A DNA stretch of 64,000 nucleotides, from positions 124,001 to 188,000 of the forward strand of contig NZ_SUNC01000002.1 of assembly GCF_007570835.1 (NCBI RefSeq). The letters are read 5' to 3'. The notes under the pieces are model-generated. The model worked only from the letters and a program-made list of their open reading frames with translations. It made no database searches and was not told the origin of the DNA. A program made the position numbers and the translations under genes. The stretch comes from Croceicoccus sediminis. GTDB taxonomy: Bacteria; Pseudomonadota; Alphaproteobacteria; Sphingomonadales; Sphingomonadaceae. Positions 17,581 through 25,927 of the stretch are shown here, piece after piece. Each line of letters begins with the position of its first letter. Positions within the stretch are counted from its first letter, which is position 1.

Positions 17581-17592
17581 AAGGACCGACAC

Positions 17593-18909
17593 ATGCATAG
17601 GCGTTCATTTCTCGGAGCCGGTGCTCTTGCGATCGGCGCAACCGCGGCCCCCGCCTTTGCACGGGGCACGCAACGTCACGGCTTTCCCGAAGACTTCGTC
17701 TGGGGCTCGGCTACGTCCGGACACCAGACCGAAGGCAACAATATCGCGTCGGACCAATGGTTGTTCGAAACCGTGGAACCGCGCCTGGCGAAGACTCCGT
17801 CGGGCGATGCCTGCAACAGCTTCGAGCTGTGGCCGAAGGACCTCGACCTGATCCGGGGGGCAAACCTTTCGAGTTACCGGTTCTCGATCGAATGGCCGCG
17901 TATCGAACCCGTGAAGGGCGAATTTTCCATCGCGATGCTCGACCATTATCGCAGAATGCTCGAAGGTTGCCGGGCGCGGGGCATCACGCCGATGGTCACG
18001 CTTTGCCACTTCACCACGCCGCGATGGTTCGCCGCCTCAGGGGGCTTCAAACAGCCCGATGCGCCCGCCTTGTTCGCCCGCTACTGCACCCGCGTGATGG
18101 AACACATGGGCGATCTTGTAAGCAACGTCGTCACCATCAACGAAGCCAATGTCTGCAACCTGCTGGCGATCAGCCTGCCCGACGGCTTTTTCCAAGCGGT
18201 GCGCGCAACGCTGAACATCGCGGCAAGACAAAGCGGGAGCGACCAGTTCGTCCTGTCGAACCTGGTCCTTGCCGAAGATCTGGACGCGGTCACTACCGGT
18301 TTGCTGGCCGGTCATGCCGCCGGCAGGGAAGCAATCCGCGCTGCGGCACCCCATGCGAAAGTGGGCGTGACGGTGGCCGTCAACGACGATCAGGCGGCGC
18401 GCGGCGGCAAGGGCAAGCGTGACGCGATCCGCGAGCAGGCTTACGGCCAATGGCTGCGTGCCGTCGCGGATGACGACTTCATCGGCGTTCAGAACTACCA
18501 CCGCAAGATCTGGGGCGCCGAAGGAAAACGGGAAGGCCCCGAAGGTGCGCCGGTCAACTTCTCGGGCGAGGAAGTCTATGCACCTTCGCTCGCCAATGCG
18601 GTTCGCTATGTGCATGACGTCACCGGCAAACCGATCTACGTCACCGAACACGGCGTCGGAACGTCCGACGATGCCATCCGCCAGGCGCTTATCCCCGCAG
18701 CATTGCGCGATCTGCGCAAAGCGATAGCGGATGGCGTCCCCGTGCGCGGATATTACCACTGGAGCCTGCTCGACAATTACGAATGGGGCGGTGAGCCGGA
18801 AAACCGCTTCGGCCTGGTCGCAGTGAACCGCAAGACGTTCGAGCGCACTCCGAAGCCGAGCTACGCCATTCTGGCAGCGATCGCGCAAAGCAACGGCCGC
18901 GACCTTTAG
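17593..18909 (+). CDS. Tat-exported GH1-family beta-glycosidase
   Basis: The product has 438 residues. A twin-arginine signal (HRRSFLGAGALAIGA, cleaved after AFA) indicates folded export to the periplasm. GH1 features are SATSGHQTEG near 40, the acid/base region TINEAN (E184), the nucleophile region YVTEHGVGT (E352) and HWSLLDNYEWG near the C-terminus. Two positions differ from the usual family text: NEA instead of NEP, and TEHG instead of TENG. It follows the GMC gene by 12 nt with AAAGGA before the start. It probably hydrolyses O-linked beta-glucosides of the same plant compounds, giving the locus both O- and C-glycoside capacity; inferred. Confidence 0.88.
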   Translation: MHRRSFLGAGALAIGATAAPAFARGTQRHGFPEDFVWGSATSGHQTEGNNIASDQWLFETVEPRLAKTPSGDACNSFELWPKDLDLIRGANLSSYRFSIEWPRIEPVKGEFSIAMLDHYRRMLEGCRARGITPMVTLCHFTTPRWFAASGGFKQPDAPALFARYCTRVMEHMGDLVSNVVTINEANVCNLLAISLPDGFFQAVRATLNIAARQSGSDQFVLSNLVLAEDLDAVTTGLLAGHAAGREAIRAAAPHAKVGVTVAVNDDQAARGGKGKRDAIREQAYGQWLRAVADDDFIGVQNYHRKIWGAEGKREGPEGAPVNFSGEEVYAPSLANAVRYVHDVTGKPIYVTEHGVGTSDDAIRQALIPAALRDLRKAIADGVPVRGYYHWSLLDNYEWGGEPENRFGLVAVNRKTFERTPKPSYAILAAIAQSNGRDL

Positions 18910-19003
18910 CATCCCGTACCGCGGTGCGCGACCGACTCGCTTGTTTCACCCGATTTTCTAGCTGCACTTGTACCGGGGGAGGATTCCGACGAGTTCCTAA
19001 TTT

Positions 19004-19080
<77 letters not shown>

Positions 19081-19212
19081 GCGGTTCCTTGTGGAACGAG
19101 GCAGCCGCTTAACAGCGCTCGGCGCGGCTTGCCAGTATTTTTGCGTTACTATTTTGAAGGGCCTATTCGCGCGTTAGCAGTTTTTCAACGCTGTCCTGCC
19201 ACGTTAACCTTC

Positions 19213-19590
19213 ATGAGCGCAGTTCAGGACTTTCCCATCGATGATGCCGGCAACCCCGTCGGGTGCGAGGAAGATATCCTTGCCGCACGCTGGGCCGCCA
19301 TGCACCAGGCCGCAGACGCCCTTGCCAAGATGCTGGGTCAGTCGGGTCTTGGGGCGGAACGGGCATTTTCCCCTTATCCGGTCGGATTGCCCGGCGGCGA
19401 TCTGGCCGAGCTGGAGACCGCGACCGGCGACCTTCATGCGATGATGGAACAGGGACTTTTTGCCGTGCTGCGCGCGCGCGAACACGGGGCGGAGGCGAAA
19501 GTCGCGGCCAAGGCGCTGCTCAACCGGTTCGAGAATCGCCGCCGCACGCTGTTGAGCCAGGATGGTGAGAGCGCCGACCTCGCCGCCTGA
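19213..19590 (+). CDS. Small conserved-looking hypothetical protein
   Basis: The product has 125 residues, mainly helical and charged, with no signal peptide or membrane segment. The start at ATG 19213 is chosen because the frame further upstream runs antisense through the tRNA and gives the well-known false peptide MAHPTGFEPV. No strong ribosome site is visible (CGTTAACCTTC before ATG). Its function is not recognised. It lies between the tRNA and the SOS-type repair gene mmcB. Confidence 0.65.
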   Translation: MSAVQDFPIDDAGNPVGCEEDILAARWAAMHQAADALAKMLGQSGLGAERAFSPYPVGLPGGDLAELETATGDLHAMMEQGLFAVLRAREHGAEAKVAAKALLNRFENRRRTLLSQDGESADLAA

Positions 19591-19645
19591 GTATTTGGTG
19601 CGGGCCTGAAGGTTTTACACGGACAGGCGTTGCAACGCTTGCCAT

Positions 19646-19660
19646 GTTCCCATTTCGTTC
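19646..19660 (+). promoter_or_regulatory. LexA (SOS) box GTTC-N7-GTTC
   Basis: GTTC at 19646-19649 and at 19657-19660, separated by exactly 7 bases, match the alphaproteobacterial LexA site. It lies 14 bp upstream of the mmcB start, so it would overlap the promoter or early transcript. In Caulobacter, mmcB is a known LexA target, which supports the reading. Confidence 0.8.
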
Positions 19661-19674
19661 CATACAATCGCGGC

Positions 19675-20187
19675 ATGATCGAATCAGCCGCCATCCCGCT
19701 TCGCGAACCTTGTAACGATATGCCATCGGGTGCCGCCGCCGTCGCACGCGGTATCGGGCGCCTTTTGGCGCGCAACGATATCTGGACGATCCCCGAAATG
19801 CCCCTTGTCGGCGGCAGGCGGGCGGATCTCATGGGGATCGATGCCCGCGGCAAGGTAGTGATCGTGGAGATCAAGGTTTCGCGCGCCGACCTGCTCGGTG
19901 ATGGGAAATGGACCGATTACCTCGATCATTGCGACCGGTTCTACTGGGGGCTTTCACCCGATCTCGACCGGCAATGCCTCGAAAGTGAGGATTTTCTGCC
20001 CGATCGGTGCGGCGTGATCGTGGCCGACAGCTACGACGCGGAAATCCTGCGCCCTGCCCCCTTGCTCAAGCTGGCCCCGGCACGCCGCCGGGTGGAGGTG
20101 GAGCGGCTGGCCCGGTGCGCGATGCGGCGCAGACAGGTCGATTTCGATCCGCACTGTTCGCCGTGGGGCGGCGAGTTTTCGGGCTGA
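19675..20187 (+). CDS. mmcB: MmcB-family DNA repair protein
   Basis: The product has 170 residues with a restriction-endonuclease-like core. Near residues 45-70 are VGGRRADLMGID, then VVIVEIKVSRADL (the D...E-x-K nuclease pattern), followed by WTDYLDHCDRFYWGLSPDLD. These match MmcB (PF06319), linked in Caulobacter to tolerance of mitomycin C and related damage. ATG 19675 is used; a longer frame to 19630 would run across the LexA box. SOS control through the box just upstream is expected. It is followed by an unrelated membrane oxygenase gene. Confidence 0.88.
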   Translation: MIESAAIPLREPCNDMPSGAAAVARGIGRLLARNDIWTIPEMPLVGGRRADLMGIDARGKVVIVEIKVSRADLLGDGKWTDYLDHCDRFYWGLSPDLDRQCLESEDFLPDRCGVIVADSYDAEILRPAPLLKLAPARRRVEVERLARCAMRRRQVDFDPHCSPWGGEFSG

Positions 20188-20257
20188 ATGCCCTTGGCAA
20201 GGGTACAACCTGCCCTGCCGCTTTCTTAGTTCGGGTATTATCGGTAAACCGTTCTGC

Positions 20258-21010
20258 ATGGACGGGTTCATGACGGAAACGGCGATCGTTGCGATTGCCC
20301 TGTCGGCACTGGCGATGACGGTCATCGTGGCGGTGCGATACCTGCTGACCAGCGGCGGCTTTGCCCTTGCCACCCGCAGCGTGCGGCCCGGTCTCTATTC
20401 CGGCCTCGACAGCCAGATCGGCAAGGAAATCCGCTGGTCGCTGCTATCGGCTGCGATCTACGGCATTCCGGCGGGCATCGTGGCATGGGGCTGGCAGGAA
20501 CGGGGCTGGACGCAAATCTACACCGATCCTGCCGCGATGCCGCTGTGGTGGATGCCGGTCTCGCTGCTCGTCTATCTTTTCGCGCACGATACCTGGTTCT
20601 ACTGGACCCACCGCTGGATGCACTGGCCGCGCCCGTTTCGCATCGCCCATGCCGTCCACCATGCCAGCCGCCCGCCCACGGCCTGGGCGGCGATGGCCTT
20701 TCACCCGATCGAGGCGATAACCGGCGCCGTGGTCATCCCCGCGCTCGTCTTCCTGGTGCCAATCCATGTTGGCGTTCTGGGCGCGGTGCTTGCGATCATG
20801 ACGATAATGGGCGTAACCAATCACATGGGTTGGGAAATCTTCCCGCGCGCACTTGTTCACTCGCGCTTAGGAAACATGCTGATAACCGCCAGTCATCATC
20901 AGGTTCACCACGAGAAGTATCGATGCAACTACGGGCTCTATTTCCGGTTCTGGGACCGGCTTTGCGGAACGGACGCGGGCCTTGCGAAACCGGGTTGGGA
21001 CGGCCGATGA
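20258..21010 (+). CDS. Sterol desaturase / fatty-acid hydroxylase superfamily membrane oxygenase
   Basis: The product has 250 residues with four or five hydrophobic helices. Histidine clusters for a di-iron centre are visible: HDTWFYWTHRWMH, HAVHH and HHQVHH. The substrate is a lipid, carotenoid or sterol-like compound and cannot be told from sequence. The gene overlaps the DUF2141 gene (ATGA), a pairing that suggests one function. A second in-frame ATG at 20270, preceded by GGACGGG, is an equally good start. Confidence 0.85.
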   Translation: MDGFMTETAIVAIALSALAMTVIVAVRYLLTSGGFALATRSVRPGLYSGLDSQIGKEIRWSLLSAAIYGIPAGIVAWGWQERGWTQIYTDPAAMPLWWMPVSLLVYLFAHDTWFYWTHRWMHWPRPFRIAHAVHHASRPPTAWAAMAFHPIEAITGAVVIPALVFLVPIHVGVLGAVLAIMTIMGVTNHMGWEIFPRALVHSRLGNMLITASHHQVHHEKYRCNYGLYFRFWDRLCGTDAGLAKPGWDGR

Positions 21011-21441
21011 AGATGCGCCGCCTGCTGCTTCCGCTGGCTGCCCTGCCGCTGATCGGTGCCACCCCCAGGGTCGGTGCGGATATCGAGGTCACGGTCACCA
21101 ACATGCGGTCCGAGGACGGGCAGGTCTTTGCCTGCCTTGCACCGGCCAAGGATTCGTTTCCCGATTGCAAGGGCGGCGGCGGCATGGACCTGAAGATCCC
21201 CGCGGACGAGGCGGGGCACTTTGCCTTTCACGGGGTTGCGCCCGGCCGCTATGCCATCGCCATCCTTCATGACGAAAACGGCAACGGCAAGATCGACAAG
21301 GCGTTGATGATTCCCAAGGAAGGCTTCGGCTTTTCACGCGACGCGCCTGTTCGCATGGGCCCGCCGCCTTTCGCGAAAGCCGCCTTCGACGTCGGCAGCG
21401 AAGACGTCGTTCAGCCGATCAAGATGCGGTACATCCTTTAA
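21007..21441 (+). CDS. DUF2141-domain secreted protein
   Basis: The product has 144 residues. A signal peptide (MKMRRLLLPLAALPLIGATP) is followed by a beta-rich DUF2141 domain with VFACLAP near 38, ILHDENGNGKID near 97-108 (possibly Ca-binding) and GFGFSRDA near 119. It is periplasmic or outer-membrane associated, with unknown function. Its start sits in the stop of the membrane oxygenase, so the two are co-translated. Confidence 0.83.
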   Translation: MKMRRLLLPLAALPLIGATPRVGADIEVTVTNMRSEDGQVFACLAPAKDSFPDCKGGGGMDLKIPADEAGHFAFHGVAPGRYAIAILHDENGNGKIDKALMIPKEGFGFSRDAPVRMGPPPFAKAAFDVGSEDVVQPIKMRYIL

Positions 21442-21463
21442 AATCGCCTTCTGGAGAGAAAAT

Positions 21464-22342
21464 TTGCCCGAACTGCCGCTGCTGCTGCGCTCGGTCCTTT
21501 ACATGCCCGGCTCCAACGCACGGGCGATCGCCAAGGCGCGCACGCTGGACGTCGATGCCGTGGCGATGGACCTTGAAGATGCCGTCTTGCCCGAGGCGAA
21601 AGCCGATGCGCGCAAGATGATCGCCGATGCGCTGCACGAAGGCGGGTTCGGGTCGCGCTATCGTGTTGTGCGGATCAACGCGCTTTCGACCCAGTGGGGC
21701 GCGGACGACATCCGGTCGATGCAGGGTGTCCCGCTCGACGCGATCTTGGCGCCCAAGGTGTGCAGCGCGGCGGACGTTGCGGACCTGTCCGATGCCATGG
21801 CGCAAGCGGGTTTCGGCCCCGAAGTCGCGCTGTGGGCGATGATCGAAACGCCAGAGGCGATACTCAACCTGTCCGAAATCGCGGCCGCGGCAAAAGACAG
21901 CCCGCTGGCCTGTTTCGTCCTTGGCCTCAACGACCTGGCCAAGGATACCGGCATCGCGCAGCTTCCCGGCAGGGCCGCGTTTCAAACGGTCCTGACGATG
22001 AGCGTGATTGCCGCGCGCGCCCACGGCCTTGCCGTGATCGACGGGGTCTGCAACGCGATCGATGACGAAGCACGCTTCGTGGCAGAGTGCGAACAGGCGC
22101 GTGACGGCGGCTTTGACGGCAAGACGCTGATCCACCCCAAACAAATCAGGCCGGCCAATACGATTTTCGCACCGGGTGAGGACGAAGTGGCCGAAGCACG
22201 CGCCATCGTCGATGCTTTTGCCGATCCTGCCAACGCAGGAAAGGGCGCCTTGCGGGTCAACGGAAAGATGACCGAAAGGCTGCATCTGGCGCAGGCTGAA
22301 AAATGCCTTTTGCGCGCGCAAGTGATTGAAGGACAAAAATAA
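21464..22342 (+). CDS. HpcH/HpaI aldolase / citrate-lyase beta-like CoA-ester lyase
   Basis: The product has 292 residues in a TIM barrel of the CitE/malyl-CoA lyase family. Motifs are RSVLYMPGSN near 9, VAMDLEDAV near 33 (acidic metal site), IETPEAI near 126 and LIHPKQI near 223. It cleaves or forms C-C bonds of CoA esters such as citramalyl-CoA or malyl-CoA. The only sensible start is TTG 21464, with GGAG 6 nt upstream. It follows DUF2141 by 22 bp and may be co-transcribed with it. Confidence 0.85.
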   Translation: MPELPLLLRSVLYMPGSNARAIAKARTLDVDAVAMDLEDAVLPEAKADARKMIADALHEGGFGSRYRVVRINALSTQWGADDIRSMQGVPLDAILAPKVCSAADVADLSDAMAQAGFGPEVALWAMIETPEAILNLSEIAAAAKDSPLACFVLGLNDLAKDTGIAQLPGRAAFQTVLTMSVIAARAHGLAVIDGVCNAIDDEARFVAECEQARDGGFDGKTLIHPKQIRPANTIFAPGEDEVAEARAIVDAFADPANAGKGALRVNGKMTERLHLAQAEKCLLRAQVIEGQK

Positions 22343-22369
22343 ACAAACATCAATCTGATTAGGGTTAAC

Positions 22370-22386
22370 TTAACACCCCGTTTACC
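22370..22386 (+). promoter_or_regulatory. CtrA-like site TTAA-N7-TTTA
   Basis: TTAA (22370-22373), seven bases, then TTTACC (22381-22386) matches the CtrA consensus TTAA-N7-TTAAC except one base. A second TTAA lies just upstream at 22365-22368. It is 74 bp upstream of the PAS_5 gene start, a plausible promoter position. Confidence 0.5.
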
Positions 22387-22459
22387 CTTTCCCGCCATAC
22401 TCGGCGCTTCAGACGGGCATCGGGCGATGCCCTGCCGCGCGGGATTCGGGGGAATCGAC

Positions 22460-23308
22460 ATGGATACGGTGAAAGGCGGCTTCTACGACTGGATCGGCGC
22501 CGGCGACACTCTCGAACTTGCCGGTTACGAAGAACAAATCGTCGAGGAAGCCCGCGATACCGGGCCCGCTGCGCCGCCCCCGGCCATCGGCCAGGACGAA
22601 CGCCGCATGCAGGTGCGCGCCTACAACCTGTGGGCCGACCTTCTGGGCCACCGCGCCTTTCCCGACATTCGCGACCTCGACGCCTCGGGCGATCCCGATT
22701 TTGCCGATTTCTCGATCCTGCTCGACTTTTCCAGCGGCATCGAAGACCCGATGGTCATGCACCTGGGCAAGCGCCTGGCAGAGGAATGCGGCGCCACCGG
22801 CAACCGCGTGATCGGCCAGCTTTCCGACGTTCCGGCAGGATCGCTGCTGTCGCGCATTACCGATCACTACGTCCAGATCCTGGCCCGCCAGGCCCCGATC
22901 GGCTTCGAAGCGGAATTCGTGAACAGGCGCGGCGCGCTGATCGTCTATCGCGGCATCCTGCTCCCCTTTTCCAGCGACGACCGCAAGATCGACCACATCT
23001 ACGGCGTGCTGAACTGGAAGGAAGTGGCCGATACCGGCATCGCCGATCTGGTTTCGGGCGAACTGGCCGGTGCCTTTCTACAGGCCGGTGAAGGCGCGGT
23101 CCGGGCCGAAGACCCCCTGCCCGCGCCGCTGTCGCGCCGGCTGCGTGCAATCACGCCCAAAGGGTTCGACACGCTGGACGACAATGGGCCGGAATTCACG
23201 CTGCTGATGGCGCGGCGCATGTCGTCGGGCAATGTCGCGCTTCTGGGCGAAATTCCGTTCGATCCGGCACTGATGCGCCAGGCCGCGAACAAGCTTCAGG
23301 GGCGATAG
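22460..23308 (+). CDS. PAS_5 (DUF1457) protein, MopJ-like
   Basis: The product has 282 residues. The PAS_5 domain occupies about 50-200, including AYNLWADLLGHRAFPDIRDL and VPAGSLLSRITDHY. The C-terminal 80 residues have no recognised domain. The Caulobacter relative MopJ links cell-cycle control to stress signalling and is itself cell-cycle regulated, which fits the CtrA-like site upstream. ATG 22460 follows GGGGGAATCGAC. Cytoplasmic, no catalytic motif. The family assignment is good; the MopJ-like role is inferred. Confidence 0.75.
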   Translation: MDTVKGGFYDWIGAGDTLELAGYEEQIVEEARDTGPAAPPPAIGQDERRMQVRAYNLWADLLGHRAFPDIRDLDASGDPDFADFSILLDFSSGIEDPMVMHLGKRLAEECGATGNRVIGQLSDVPAGSLLSRITDHYVQILARQAPIGFEAEFVNRRGALIVYRGILLPFSSDDRKIDHIYGVLNWKEVADTGIADLVSGELAGAFLQAGEGAVRAEDPLPAPLSRRLRAITPKGFDTLDDNGPEFTLLMARRMSSGNVALLGEIPFDPALMRQAANKLQGR

Positions 23309-23342
23309 GGGCACAAAACCGGCCCACCGGTGTTGGTCGGTT

Positions 23343-24464
23343 ATGCCTTTCTTCGGACACCCGCCGCACGTCTTTCCCTATTTCGGCCATCGCAACGATC
23401 GCCGCCTGACCATCACCGCCCGCGCCCTGCGCGCGCGTGAACCGAGCTGGGACCACCAGAGCGATTTTGCCAAGGTCCGCGCGCTCTGGTCGCAGTTCGC
23501 GTCGAAGGAACACCCGAACCTGCCCGTGTCGCTGGTGATCGCTGCCCCCGGCGGCAGCGAACGTCGGCACGAAGGCGTAACCAACGACGAAGGGTTCGTC
23601 CGCTTCGACGTCGATATCGATGGCTGGGGCCTTCCCGCGGCGACCGCGTGGGAAACCGTCCGTTTCGAATGGCATAATGTGAATGGCGCGCAGACCGCCG
23701 ATGGCTATGTCCTGGCACCGGGCACCCAATCTTCGCTCGCCGTCATATCCGACATCGACGACACGATCATCGAAACCGGCATCACCGGCGGTATCGGCAA
23801 TGTCGCGCGCAACTGGCGCAGGCTGCTGGCGACGATGCCGTCCGACCGCACGCAAGTACCCGGCGCGGACCGGCTCTACGGCCATCTGGCCGGTGCGCCT
23901 TCGGGGCATGACGATCCCGGCACGCGGCGCGTCGCGACGGAGCGGCCCTTCTTCTACATCTCGTCCAGCCCGTGGAACCTGTTCCACTATCTCGTCGCCT
24001 TCATGGAATCGCGCTCGCTCCCGCTGGGCCCGATCCATTTGCGCGATTGGGGGTTCAACCGTTCGACACTGGGTTCGGCAGGGCACGGACTGCACAAGCG
24101 CTTGGCGGCAACGGCGCTGCTGGAAGCCTATCCCCACATGCGTTTCGCGCTGATCGGCGACGATACGCAGGGCGATCTGATCGCCTTTTCCGAAATCGCG
24201 ATGGAAAACCCGGGCCGCGTGGCGGCGATCTTCATCCGCATGAACGGCGAACCCCACACGGCGGAGGAACTGGCCGCAAAGGCGCGGATCGATGACGCAG
24301 GGATCCCCCTCTGGCTGGGCGACAGTTTCGACGTGGGGGCCGATTTCCTCGACCGGATCGGCGTTTCGTCAGTGGGCGATACCGCGCAGATCGTCGAAAC
24401 GATCGAGGAAGATGGCGCGTTACAGGATACCACCGAAACGGCACAGTCGCCCCAAGACGCTTGA
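23343..24464 (+). CDS. App1-type phosphatidate phosphatase (DUF2183) protein
   Basis: The product has 373 residues. The N-terminal beta-rich region to about 130 precedes an App1/DUF2183 domain with the HAD-like nucleophile motif SDIDDTI near 138, YISSSPWNL near 204 and IGDDTQGD near 266. Family members dephosphorylate phosphatidic acid in yeast actin patches; bacterial substrates are unknown. No signal peptide. Ends with a short acidic tail. It stands 34 bp after the PAS_5 gene. Confidence 0.85.
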   Translation: MPFFGHPPHVFPYFGHRNDRRLTITARALRAREPSWDHQSDFAKVRALWSQFASKEHPNLPVSLVIAAPGGSERRHEGVTNDEGFVRFDVDIDGWGLPAATAWETVRFEWHNVNGAQTADGYVLAPGTQSSLAVISDIDDTIIETGITGGIGNVARNWRRLLATMPSDRTQVPGADRLYGHLAGAPSGHDDPGTRRVATERPFFYISSSPWNLFHYLVAFMESRSLPLGPIHLRDWGFNRSTLGSAGHGLHKRLAATALLEAYPHMRFALIGDDTQGDLIAFSEIAMENPGRVAAIFIRMNGEPHTAEELAAKARIDDAGIPLWLGDSFDVGADFLDRIGVSSVGDTAQIVETIEEDGALQDTTETAQSPQDA

Positions 24465-24546
24465 GCCTGCGGCCGGTCCGGCTTAATCCCTCGTTCAGCG
24501 CCCGACGGCCAGTTGCGGCAAGCAGACGTCGGGATGCAAGGCATTG

Positions 24547-25917
24547 ATGCAAAGAACCCAGTTCAGACCGCTGGCCTATATCGCCATGCTCCTCGCGCTC
24601 GTCCTTCTGGGCGCGCGCCCCGCGCTGGCGCAGTCGGTCCTGCGCGATGCAGAGACCGAGGCCCTGCTCAAGGACATGAGCGCGCCGATCATCGCGGCCG
24701 CCGGGCTTGAGCCCAATAACGTCGACATTGTCCTGCTCGACGAACCGTCGGTTAACGCCTTCGTCGCGGGCGGACAGGCGATCTACATCCATTCGGGCCT
24801 CATCAACGAAGCGGATACCGCGCTGCAGGTCCAGGGCGTCATCGCGCACGAACTGGGCCACATCACCGGCGGGCACGTCATCAATTTCTCGCAAGGCGCG
24901 AAGGCCGCCAGCAACATCTCGATCATCTCGCTCCTGCTGGGCGCGGCGGCTGCCGTCGCAGGCGGTGGAGAGGCGGCAATGGGCGTGATCGCCGCCGGGC
25001 AACAGGCGGCAATGGGCAAGTTCCTGGCCTTTACCCGCGGGCAGGAATCGGCCGCCGACCTTGCAGGCGCGCAATATCTTTCGGGCGCGGGCCTTTCGGG
25101 CCGCGGCTCGCTGGAGTTTTTCCAAAAGCTGCAAACGCTTGAGCGCCGGGCCGGATATTTCGCGAAAGAGGAAGACACTTTCTTTCGCACCCACCCCCTC
25201 TCGCGCGACCGTATCGAGACGCTGACCGCGGTCTATGAAAAGGACCCGGCGTGGAACATGCCCTCCGACCCCCGGATCGAGGAGCGTTTTCGCCGCGTGA
25301 AGGCCAAGCTTTACGGCTATCAGGCAGAGCCCAAGGCCACGCTCGTCGCCTATCCTGAAACCGACACGTCGATTCCCGCACACTATGCCCGCGCCTTCGC
25401 CCGCAACAAGGAAGCGCTGATCGGCCAGTCCGTGAACGAGATCGACGCGCTGATCGCGGCAGAGCCCGACAATCCCTATTTCCTCGAACTGAAGGGGCAG
25501 GTCCTGCTCGAATCGGGCAAGCCGGCAGAGGCGCTGGAACCGCTGCGCCGCGCGGTCGAGCTTTCGGGCACCGAACCGCTGATCGCCACGATGTTCGGCC
25601 ATGCCCTCATCGCGACAGAGGATCGCAGCCACTATGAAGAGGCGGAGCAGATCCTGCGCACCGCAGTCGCGCGGGACCGCTACAACCCGACCGCGTGGTA
25701 CCTTCTGGGCCGCATCTACGGCGAACGCGGCGACACGCCCCGCGCCCGCCTTGCCAGCGCCGAACAGCAGATGTTGACCGGGCGGGCCCGTTCGGCCCTT
25801 CAGAACGCCACTGCCGCCGAGGCGGGGCTTCCGGCAGAGACCGTCGACTGGCTGCGCGCACAGGATATCAAGCTCGAAGCGCGGGCGATCATTGAACAGC
25901 AGGAAAAGCGCAGGTAA
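24547..25917 (+). CDS. Periplasmic M48-family metalloprotease with TPR region (BepA-like)
   Basis: The product has 456 residues. A signal peptide ends at ALAQ (29). The zinc site HELGH is at 101-105, with a downstream Glu in GQESAADLAG near 170. A helical TPR-like half runs from about 270 to 440. This layout matches BepA/YfgC, which checks outer-membrane protein and LPS-transporter assembly. ATG 24547 is chosen over TTG 24544. The DsbA-like gene follows after 10 bp, so they probably act together in envelope folding. Confidence 0.88.
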   Translation: MQRTQFRPLAYIAMLLALVLLGARPALAQSVLRDAETEALLKDMSAPIIAAAGLEPNNVDIVLLDEPSVNAFVAGGQAIYIHSGLINEADTALQVQGVIAHELGHITGGHVINFSQGAKAASNISIISLLLGAAAAVAGGGEAAMGVIAAGQQAAMGKFLAFTRGQESAADLAGAQYLSGAGLSGRGSLEFFQKLQTLERRAGYFAKEEDTFFRTHPLSRDRIETLTAVYEKDPAWNMPSDPRIEERFRRVKAKLYGYQAEPKATLVAYPETDTSIPAHYARAFARNKEALIGQSVNEIDALIAAEPDNPYFLELKGQVLLESGKPAEALEPLRRAVELSGTEPLIATMFGHALIATEDRSHYEEAEQILRTAVARDRYNPTAWYLLGRIYGERGDTPRARLASAEQQMLTGRARSALQNATAAEAGLPAETVDWLRAQDIKLEARAIIEQQEKRR

Positions 25918-25927
25918 AACCATCCTC

